Positions 14,330-20,594 of a stretch of 26,853 bases of DNA are shown piece by piece (the first letter of the stretch is position 1; each line of letters opens with the position of its first letter). The position numbers were made by a program, and so were the translations under genes. The stretch is from the NCBI GenBank assembly GCA_022614735.1, contig JAKEHZ010000136.1, positions 1 to 26,853 on the forward strand. Direction: 5' to 3'. Under the pieces are notes generated by a model. The model saw only the letters and a list, made by a program, of their open reading frames with translations, was not told the origin of the DNA and made no database searches. The DNA comes from Acidobacteriota bacterium (GTDB lineage: Bacteria; Acidobacteriota; Blastocatellia; RBC074).

Positions 14330-15757
14330 ATGAAAACTTATCCTCTCTACCTCAACGGTGAATTCATTGCGACCGACAATATCTGGCCGGTCATCAATCC
14401 TGCAACCGGCGAACCTTTCGCTCGGGTATCGACCATCGAACGCGCACGTGTCGCGCAAGCGGTCAGCGATGCTCATGCGGCCTTCCCCTCCTGGCGCAAG
14501 CTGACTGGTAAAGCGCGCGGCCTGTTTTTGCGAACGATTGCTGACGAGCTCGAAAGGCGTCGCGACGAGATTGCGCGCACGATGACGATGGAAAACGGTA
14601 AACCTCTCGCGCAGAGCCTCACTGAAATAGCGATGTCGATTGATCACTTGCAGTGGTTTGCCGAAGAAGCGCGGCGGACTTATGGTCGCCAGGTGCCGCA
14701 TCAGGTTGATGGCAAACGCCACCTGGTCATCAGAACACCAATGGGCGTCATCGCTGCGATTACTCCCTGGAACTTTCCGCTGGTGCTTGCTGTGCGAAAA
14801 GTCGCGCCTGCGCTGGCAGCCGGCAACACCATCGTCTTGAAACCCGCGGAGCAGACGCCACTGAGCGCACTTGGCATCGCAGAATGTGTTTCAGCTGCCG
14901 GGTTGCCGAAAGGAGTGTTTCAACTTGTCCTCGGTGATGCAGCGCCGATCGGCCAGGAGTTTTTGCAAAATCCGCTCTGTCGCAAAATTACCTTCACCGG
15001 GTCGACCGAGGTCGGGAAAATTCTGATCGCAGGCGCCGCACAGGGCGTCAAGCCCTTGTCGCTTGAGCTCGGTGGGAATGCGCCGGTGCTGGTTTTCGAA
15101 GATGCGGATTTCGAGCGCGCAGTTGAAGGCGTGCTCATTGCCAAGACACGCAACATCGGCCAGTCGTGTATTGCTGCTAATCGCATTTACGTCCAACGCA
15201 GTATCTACGAAAAGTTCCTCGATGCTTTTACGAGGAGAATGAAGGCGCTTAAAGTCGGCAATGGCTTAGAACCGGGCGTTGACATTGGTCCATTGATTGA
15301 CGAGGCGGGTTTGACCAAAGCGCTCGCACATATCGAGGATGCCGTAACACGCGGCGCTCATCTGCTGTGTGGAGGCAAACGGATTGGCGAAAAAGGGTTC
15401 TTCGTCGAGCCAACCGTCATGGCCGAAGTGGCGGAGGATGCGCTCTGCATGAAGGAAGAGACATTCGCGCCTGTTGCCCCGATCCGCGCGTTCAGTACGG
15501 AAGATGAAGCGATCAGGATGGCTAACGACACGGCCTCCGGGCTAAGCGCATATGCTTTCACAAACAATCTGGATCGGGTCTTTCGATTGATGGAATCGCT
15601 GGAAGCCGGAACAATTGGCATCAATGACGGTGTCCCCTCAACGAGCAATTGTCCATTTGGCGGTCTTAAGCAGAGTGGGTGGGGAAGAGAATTGGGTAGC
15701 GAGGGGATAGACGCCTTTCTTGAGACAAAGCACGTTTCGCTGGGATTGCAGATTTGA
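14330..15757 (+). CDS. NAD(P)-dependent aldehyde dehydrogenase, succinate-semialdehyde-dehydrogenase-like
   Basis: 475 residues, full-length ALDH. Catalytic residues are in place: Asn148 (TPWNFP), Lys171 (VLKPAEQTP), Glu246 (LELGGNAP) and Cys280 (NIGQSCIAANRIYV). The GSTEVGK motif (224-230) is the usual cofactor-binding turn. The GQSC(I/V)xANR context is that of GabD-type enzymes, which oxidise carboxylated aldehydes such as succinate or 2-oxoglutarate semialdehyde, and in some Pseudomonas also sulfolactaldehyde. It probably oxidises the aldehyde fragment released by the neighbouring aldolase. ATG 14330 has AGGAAG just upstream; an earlier in-frame ATG at 14291 overlaps the transaldolase. It is the last gene of the putative operon. 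Confidence 0.92.
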   Translation: MKTYPLYLNGEFIATDNIWPVINPATGEPFARVSTIERARVAQAVSDAHAAFPSWRKLTGKARGLFLRTIADELERRRDEIARTMTMENGKPLAQSLTEIAMSIDHLQWFAEEARRTYGRQVPHQVDGKRHLVIRTPMGVIAAITPWNFPLVLAVRKVAPALAAGNTIVLKPAEQTPLSALGIAECVSAAGLPKGVFQLVLGDAAPIGQEFLQNPLCRKITFTGSTEVGKILIAGAAQGVKPLSLELGGNAPVLVFEDADFERAVEGVLIAKTRNIGQSCIAANRIYVQRSIYEKFLDAFTRRMKALKVGNGLEPGVDIGPLIDEAGLTKALAHIEDAVTRGAHLLCGGKRIGEKGFFVEPTVMAEVAEDALCMKEETFAPVAPIRAFSTEDEAIRMANDTASGLSAYAFTNNLDRVFRLMESLEAGTIGINDGVPSTSNCPFGGLKQSGWGRELGSEGIDAFLETKHVSLGLQI

Positions 15758-16028
15758 AAGAATGTTATTATCGACAGGTCAGGAATTGTTTTGCAGGATG
15801 ATGGCTCACAGATTATAGTTATCCCGTCAGTTAAGACAAATTACAGACCCCGAATCCCAAATAAAAACTGAAAAACATCCCGTAAGGCCGATCCGGGTTT
15901 TCTCCGTGCTAGTTGAGCTCAGATCTTCAGGCACGAATCCTCACGAGCTTGAAGTGATATTTTTGTGCTGAGAGGGGACATCTCGCTTCAGTCGGGGATA
16001 TCAACAAACAATCAATCAGGAGGAAAAA

Positions 16029-16232
16029 ATGGCAGTTGCCAAGGTAAGCGAAATCATCGCGTCATCGCGAACGAGCTTCGAAGATGCGATCAACAGCGGC
16101 ATCAAGAGAGCTAATAAGACATTGGAAAATGTCAGAGGGGCCTGGATAAAGGATCAGAAAGTCGTTGTCGAGAAAGGTAAGATCGTTGAATATCGCGTGA
16201 TCATGCGCGTGACGTTCGTTTTAAAGGAGTGA
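16029..16232 (+). CDS. Dodecin family flavin-binding protein
   Basis: 67 residues, the normal dodecin size. The beta-alpha-beta-beta pattern is visible: MAVAKVSEIIASS, helix SFEDAINSGIKRANKTL, then VRGAWIKDQKVVVEKG. Trp39 (GAWIKDQ) is the aromatic residue that stacks on flavin in dodecins, and Gln43 is nearby. Dodecins form hollow dodecamers that store or buffer riboflavin, FMN or coenzyme A. A strong ribosome-binding site (AGGAGG) precedes the ATG. The 270 bases upstream hold no gene. A weak promoter-like pair, TTGCAG (15791-15796) and TATAGT (15814-15819), lies about 210 bases before the start. It is monocistronic by appearance. Confidence 0.94.
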   Translation: MAVAKVSEIIASSRTSFEDAINSGIKRANKTLENVRGAWIKDQKVVVEKGKIVEYRVIMRVTFVLKE

Positions 16233-16291
16233 CCGATCGAGTCTAAATCGAGCCAGCTATAGCTTGGGACAAATGAACCGGGGATTTTCAA

Positions 16292-16340
16292 GGATGCTAC
16301 GGATCTTCAGAGATTTTATCCGAGAAGAGCCGTCGCATCC
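16292..16340 (+). repeat. Leader hairpin upstream of the DUF937 gene
   Basis: Positions 16292-16308 pair with 16324-16340 (17 nt, two mismatches) around a 15-nt loop. The hairpin ends shortly before the ribosome-binding site (AAAGGA, 16347-16352). It could be a decayed palindromic element or a structured leader. Confidence 0.65.
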
Positions 16341-16360
16341 GTGCTGAAAGGAATTGAAAT

Positions 16361-16945
16361 ATGAACTTAACCGGATTACTGCAAGATAGTTTAAGTGGTG
16401 ACACAGTCAGCCAGATCAGCCAGACGATCGGAGCTGACGAAGACACAACCAGTAACGCAATCCAGGCGTCTCTTCCGATGTTGCTTGGCGGGCTGGCTTA
16501 TAACAGCTCGAATGAAGAGGGCGCAGCATCACTCTTCGGCGCGCTCGACCGCGACCACGATGGAAGCGCGCTGGATGATCTCGGAGGTCTGCTGGGAAAT
16601 TACAGTGCAGGGCCAGGCGGTGGAATTCTGGACCACATCTTTGGTGGACAGCAAAACTCAATCGAGCAGGGCGTCAGCCGGGCAAGCGGCCTGGATATGA
16701 GCAAAGTTGGGCCACTGCTGATGATTCTGGCGCCGATTGTGATGGGCGCTCTCGGGCGAACTCAGCGCTCGCAAGGCCTTGGCGCAGGCGATCTCGCTGG
16801 ACTGCTTGGCGGTGCAACGCAGCAGATGTCTGCCGGCTCGCCGATGATAGGAATTTTATCGCAGATGATGGATCGTAATCAGGATGGCTCTTCAGTAGAT
16901 GACATCATGAGAATGATCGGCGGGTTCCTCGGCGGTCGCAGATAG
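16361..16945 (+). CDS. DUF937 domain protein with two acidic DxDxDG-like loops
   Basis: 194 residues matching the DUF937 family (YidB-like, glycine- and leucine-rich helices; function not established). It opens with LLQDSLSGDTVSQISQTIGAD and continues AIQASLPMLLGGLA. Two acidic loops resemble EF-hand or dockerin calcium loops and sit before glycine-rich helices: DRDHDGSALDD (63-73) and DRNQDGSSVDD (171-181). A hydrophobic segment (VGPLLMILAPIVMGALG, 116-132) may insert in a membrane or form the core. There is no signal peptide. AAAGGA lies eight bases before the ATG. Immediately downstream is a family-2 palindrome that may end its transcript. Confidence 0.85.
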   Translation: MNLTGLLQDSLSGDTVSQISQTIGADEDTTSNAIQASLPMLLGGLAYNSSNEEGAASLFGALDRDHDGSALDDLGGLLGNYSAGPGGGILDHIFGGQQNSIEQGVSRASGLDMSKVGPLLMILAPIVMGALGRTQRSQGLGAGDLAGLLGGATQQMSAGSPMIGILSQMMDRNQDGSSVDDIMRMIGGFLGGRR

Positions 16946-16952
16946 CTAACGG

Positions 16953-17051
16953 TTTCAACACAAAGGGTCAAAGGATCAAAGGGTCAAAGGGGATAAATGC
17001 TTGATTTATTTCTTCTTTGACCCTTTGATCCTTTGGCCCTTTGTGTTGAAA
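16953..17051. repeat. Palindromic element, 37-nt arms (family 2, copy A)
   Basis: Positions 16953-16989 pair with 17015-17051 with one mismatch. The arms are built from an eight-base unit (CAAAGGGT and variants). The loop holds ATAAATGCTTGATTTAT, itself a small hairpin. The loop and arms recur at 20434-20547, 3.5 kb away. It sits a few bases after the DUF937 stop codon. Confidence 0.92.
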
Positions 17052-17097
17052 ATGTCAGCCGGGAGATCAAACTTGCCAATAATTTCGCCAATTCTCA

Positions 17098-17127
17098 TTG
17101 CCTCATATTCGCCGCTCTTGGCATAAT
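17098..17127 (+). promoter_or_regulatory. Candidate promoter for the DUF1501 gene
   Basis: TTGCCT (17098-17103) and CATAAT (17122-17127) with 18-base spacing would start transcription near 17135, about 50 bases before the ATG. It lies just after the family-2 palindrome, consistent with a new transcription unit. Judged by eye. Confidence 0.3.
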
Positions 17128-17186
17128 GACACTTGTCTATCCACAGGTTTCGAAATATTCAATGCTGCGAGGAGGCACATATCAAA

Positions 17187-18638
17187 ATGAAAGCCACATC
17201 TCAACAATCTATGACTCGCCGTGAATTGATCTTTCGGACGGGCGCCGGATTTGCCGGGCTGGCGCTCACAAGTCTGCTCGATGCCGATGGTTTGCTTGCT
17301 GCGGCACCGATAAACGACCAGGACACAAAACAACGTCGCAATCCGCTGACGGCGAAACAACCGCATTTCCAGGCGCGCGCGAAATCAGTGGTATTCCTTT
17401 TCATGTACGGCGGGCCGAGCCATGTGGACCTCTTTGATCCCAAACCGGAGCTGACGCGAAATCACGGCAAGCCGATGACCGGCAAGGGCGAGATCGATGT
17501 CTTCTTCGGCAATCCCGGCAACTTGATGGCCTCGCCCTATAAATTCAAAAAGTACGGACAATGTGGCATCGAAGTCTCTGAGCTTTTTTCGAATCTGGCT
17601 GGATGCGTTGATGACTTATGCTTGATACGATCGCTATACTCGACAAGCAACAACCATTCGCCGGCGATCTTTCAGATGAACAGCGGGAATATGCGCCCGG
17701 GTAATCCCAGCCTGGGCTCGTGGCTAACATATGGCCTGGGCAGTTTCAACGAAAATCTGCCTGCTTATATTGTCATGTATGACTGGCGTGGAGGACCGAT
17801 TGGCGGAGCTCCGAACTGGAGTTCGGGCTTTATGCCTGCCGCTTTTCAAGGCACTCCCTTTCGTTCCGGCACTGTGCCGATTGTCGATTTGAACCCGCCG
17901 AAATGGGTCGATCCGCATCTGCAGCGCGCTGAGATCGATTTCGTTCAGAAGCTCAATCAAGAGCATCTGAAAAAGCACGCGGGCAATTCCGATCTCGATG
18001 CCCGAATTGCTTCCTACGAACTCGCATTTCAAATGCAGACTCACGCTCCTGAAGCAGTCGATATATCGAAAGAGTCAGAAGCGACCAAGAAGCTTTACGG
18101 CATAGGCGAGAAGACTACCGACTACTTTGGGCGCCAGTGTTTAATCGCGCGGAGGCTGGTCGAGCGCGGCGTGCGGTTCATTCAACTCTACAGCGGTGGC
18201 GGTCATCAGCAGGAATCGTGGGATGCGCACTATGGTCTGGACGAAAACCATCGTCTGCATTGTGCGGAGACCGACAAACCGATGGAGGGGCTGATCAGAG
18301 ATTTGAAATCGCGTGGTCTGCTCGATTCGACATTAGTCGTCTGGGGCGGAGAATTTGGCCGCATGCCACTCTCGCAGTCAGCCATCGGGCGAGATCACAA
18401 TCCGCACGGCTTCTCGATGTGGCTCTCGGGCGGCGGCATTAAAGGTGGTCAGGTGATTGGAGCGACAGATGAGTTCGGCTACAAGGCAGTTGAAGAACCA
18501 TACTCGGTCCACGACCTGCACGCGACGATCTTACATGCGCTTGGATTGGATCATCGCAAGCTGACTTACTACTATGGCGGTAGAGACCAGAGACTGACCA
18601 ATTTCGGGGGTGATCCGATACTCAAAATGTTTGCCTGA
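17187..18638 (+). CDS. DUF1501 family protein, Tat-exported
   Basis: 483 residues. The N-terminus carries a twin-arginine signal (MTRRELIFRTGAGFAGLAL, residues 9-27), so it is folded in the cytoplasm and exported. The body shows DUF1501 (sulfatase/alkaline-phosphatase-like fold) hallmarks: VVFLFMYGGPSHVDLFDPKPEL near the start, then VVWGGEFGRMPLS, GRDHNPHGFSMWLSGGGIKGG and GATDEFGY near the end, with conserved Asp, His and Glu residues likely to bind metal. The biochemical function of the family is not established. In Planctomycetota and Acidobacteriota these genes usually stand next to a DUF1549/DUF1553 cytochrome-like gene; no such partner is present on either side here. GAGGAGG lies 11 bases before the ATG. 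A start at 17133 would add 18 residues before the Tat signal. Confidence 0.9.
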   Translation: MKATSQQSMTRRELIFRTGAGFAGLALTSLLDADGLLAAAPINDQDTKQRRNPLTAKQPHFQARAKSVVFLFMYGGPSHVDLFDPKPELTRNHGKPMTGKGEIDVFFGNPGNLMASPYKFKKYGQCGIEVSELFSNLAGCVDDLCLIRSLYSTSNNHSPAIFQMNSGNMRPGNPSLGSWLTYGLGSFNENLPAYIVMYDWRGGPIGGAPNWSSGFMPAAFQGTPFRSGTVPIVDLNPPKWVDPHLQRAEIDFVQKLNQEHLKKHAGNSDLDARIASYELAFQMQTHAPEAVDISKESEATKKLYGIGEKTTDYFGRQCLIARRLVERGVRFIQLYSGGGHQQESWDAHYGLDENHRLHCAETDKPMEGLIRDLKSRGLLDSTLVVWGGEFGRMPLSQSAIGRDHNPHGFSMWLSGGGIKGGQVIGATDEFGYKAVEEPYSVHDLHATILHALGLDHRKLTYYYGGRDQRLTNFGGDPILKMFA

Positions 18639-18674
18639 TAACCTGGCCATTGGAAGCGGATCAATTCGTGAAAG

Positions 18675-19415
18675 ATGAAATTCCTCAATGATTCATTCTT
18701 CCATTGGAATATGTCGCCGGAGCAGATGGACAGGCTATGGGCGCATGGATGGCGTCATTTCGGGCCTTATTTCTTTCGCTATTCAGTGGCGCTTCAATGG
18801 GGTGGTATTAACAGAGTCACACCATTGCGTGTTGATTTAACTAAGTTCTCACTTTCTCGCAGCCAGAAGCGTGTGCGGGCAAAGAACCGCGATCTCAAAG
18901 TTATCATCCGAGACACATTCATCGATGAGATAAAGGAAGAATTGTTCTACCGCCACCGCAGACGATTCAAGGACAACATTCCGGATTCAATCTACGATTT
19001 CATCACCGATGAACCGGCGAGTGTGCCATGTCGCAATCGCGAGATTTGCGTATATGATGGCGAAAAGCTGATGGCCGCAAGTCTCCTCGACGTGGGCCGC
19101 GAATCTACATCAGCCGTTTATGCAATGTTCGAACCCTCGGAATCAAGACGCAGTCTGGGTATCTTTACAATACTTGAGGCGATTCGTTATTCGCGGGAAC
19201 TGGATTGCCGATACTACTATCCCGGGTATGCATTCCGCGAATCCTCCGTGTATGACTACAAGAAGAATTTTACCGGGCTTGAGTATTTGGATTGGGAAAC
19301 CAGTTGGCAGCCATATTCGAGAGAGAATGATGGAGATGGGCGTCATGACTTCTCCAACTCACCCGAAAATAGACAGGATTTACAGGATTTATCAGGATTT
19401 TGTGAATTGGGTTAA
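18675..19415 (+). CDS. Ate1/Bpt-like aminoacyl-tRNA-protein transferase homologue, degenerate N-terminus
   Basis: 246 residues. The C-terminal part matches the arginyl/leucyl-tRNA-protein transferase C-domain (GNAT fold): ELFYRHRRRFKDNIPDSIYDFI, then ICVYDGEKLMAASLLDVG, then YYYPGYAFRESSVYDYKKNF and the final LDW. In the true family the N-terminal domain carries a cysteine cluster before a PLRVDLTKF-like segment. Here that segment (RVTPLRVDLTKFSLSRSQKR, about 47-66) is present but the preceding cysteines are absent. Normal members attach Leu or Arg to N-terminal residues for ClpS/ClpAP degradation; whether this one still does is open. The last 20 or so residues come from a CAGGATT tandem repeat (19373-19400) and are probably not part of the original protein. 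It follows the DUF1501 gene by 36 bases. Confidence 0.82.
   Translation: MKFLNDSFFHWNMSPEQMDRLWAHGWRHFGPYFFRYSVALQWGGINRVTPLRVDLTKFSLSRSQKRVRAKNRDLKVIIRDTFIDEIKEELFYRHRRRFKDNIPDSIYDFITDEPASVPCRNREICVYDGEKLMAASLLDVGRESTSAVYAMFEPSESRRSLGIFTILEAIRYSRELDCRYYYPGYAFRESSVYDYKKNFTGLEYLDWETSWQPYSRENDGDGRHDFSNSPENRQDLQDLSGFCELG
19373..19400 (+). repeat. CAGGATT tandem repeat at the end of the transferase gene
   Basis: Three units of about nine to ten bases (ACAGGATT, ACAGGATTT, TCAGGATTT) lie in frame at the 3' end of the transferase gene. ACAGGATT repeats are frequent between genes in some environmental bacteria, so this looks like an intergenic repeat captured by the coding sequence. Confidence 0.75.
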
Positions 19416-19432
19416 ATAAGGTGAACGAATCT

Positions 19433-20425
19433 ATGAACAAAGTGCGCTGGGGAATTTTAAGCACATCAAATTTTGCTCTCACTAAAATCGTCCCTGCCTT
19501 GAAGAACTGCCAGTACGCTGACCTCACGGCTATCTCATCGCGCGATCTTCAAAAATCTCGTGAGGCAGCAAAGCGGCATCAACTTGCGAAGGCCTACGGT
19601 TCTTATGAAGAGCTGTTGGATGATCCGCAGATAGATGTGGTCTACAACCCTCTGCCGAATCACATGCACGTCCCATGGTCAATCAAAGCTCTTGAAGCAG
19701 GTAAGCACGTGCTTTGTGAAAAGCCGATAGGGTTATCTTCCGCAGAAGCCCAACAATTGCTGGATGCTTCCAGAAAGCATCCGAAGCTGAAGGTGATGGA
19801 AGCCTTTATGTATCGCCTTCACCCGCAATGGCAACATACTAAAAAACTGGTTAAGGAAGGCGGCATTGGGGAACTGCGCACGATTCAATCTATCTTTTCC
19901 TACTTTAACAATGACGCGGGTAATATTCGTAATAAAGCTGAGATCGGTGGTGGTGGATTGATGGATATCGGCTGTTACAATATCTCGCTCTCGCGATTTA
20001 TCTTCAATGCCGAGCCTCAGCGAGTCCTCGGCACAGTCGAATACGATCCCGACTTCAAAACTGACCGCATTGCATCGGGAATTCTGGTTTTTGCCGGGGG
20101 GACCTCGACATTTACCTGTTCAACCCAACTCGCCCCCTATCAGCGAGTAAACATCCTTGGTACTGAAGGCCGAATTGAGATTGAGATACCTTTCAACGCT
20201 CCTCCTGACAGCATGTGCCGAATTTGGCATCAGCACGGATCACAGATTGAACCGATCGAATTTGCAGTCTGTGATCAATACACGATTCAAGGCGATTTGT
20301 TCTCTCAAGCTGTCCTCAACGACACGCCTGTGCCGACGCCGCTTGAGGACGCTGTGGCAAATATGAAGGTGATCGAGGCTGTTTTTGAGAGTGGCAGAAG
20401 CGGGAGATTTGAAAAAGTGCGGTAG
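19433..20425 (+). CDS. Gfo/Idh/MocA family NAD(P)-dependent oxidoreductase
   Basis: 330 residues. The N-terminal Rossmann domain opens WGILSTSNFA. The conserved EKP lysine is Lys97 (HVLCEKPIGLS) and the C-terminal domain has GGGGLMDIGCYNIS (173-184). Where many members have a catalytic histidine after DxG, this one has DIGCY (Asp178, Tyr182). That is the pattern of the D-xylose dehydrogenase / dihydrodiol dehydrogenase / 1,5-anhydrofructose reductase branch. The likely activity is oxidation or reduction of a sugar or cyclic polyol; the substrate is unknown. ATG 19433 is chosen because TAAGGTGA lies eight bases upstream; an in-frame GTG at 19421 would add four residues. It ends nine bases before a family-2 palindrome. 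Confidence 0.9.
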   Translation: MNKVRWGILSTSNFALTKIVPALKNCQYADLTAISSRDLQKSREAAKRHQLAKAYGSYEELLDDPQIDVVYNPLPNHMHVPWSIKALEAGKHVLCEKPIGLSSAEAQQLLDASRKHPKLKVMEAFMYRLHPQWQHTKKLVKEGGIGELRTIQSIFSYFNNDAGNIRNKAEIGGGGLMDIGCYNISLSRFIFNAEPQRVLGTVEYDPDFKTDRIASGILVFAGGTSTFTCSTQLAPYQRVNILGTEGRIEIEIPFNAPPDSMCRIWHQHGSQIEPIEFAVCDQYTIQGDLFSQAVLNDTPVPTPLEDAVANMKVIEAVFESGRSGRFEKVR

Positions 20426-20433
20426 CTCCACAG

Positions 20434-20547
20434 CCGGTTAACAGTTTCAACACAAAGGGTCAAAGGGTCAAAGGGTCAAAGGAGGATAAATGCTTGATTT
20501 ATTTCTTCTTTGACCCTTTGACCCTTTGTGTTGAAACTGTTAACCGG
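20434..20547. repeat. Palindromic element, 40-bp perfect arms (family 2, copy B)
   Basis: Positions 20434-20473 and 20508-20547 are perfect 40-nt reverse complements. The inner arm is made of CAAAGGGT units, with one unit more on the left side. The loop, including ATAAATGCTTGATTTAT, is the same as in copy A at 16953-17051. It lies between convergent genes, just after the Gfo/Idh stop. Confidence 0.93.
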
Positions 20548-20552
20548 AAGAT

Positions 20553-20594
20553 GAAACACGCGAAATTATCGGGAATTTTCGCGTGTTTCCCGAT
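20553..20594. terminator. Bidirectional terminator-like hairpin between convergent genes
   Basis: GAAACACGCGAAA (20553-20565) pairs perfectly with 20577-20589. ATCGGGAA (20568-20575) can alternatively pair with TTCCCGAT (20587-20594). The element touches the stop codon of the minus-strand FG-GAP/ASPIC gene (20595-20597) and may end transcripts from both sides. Confidence 0.6.
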
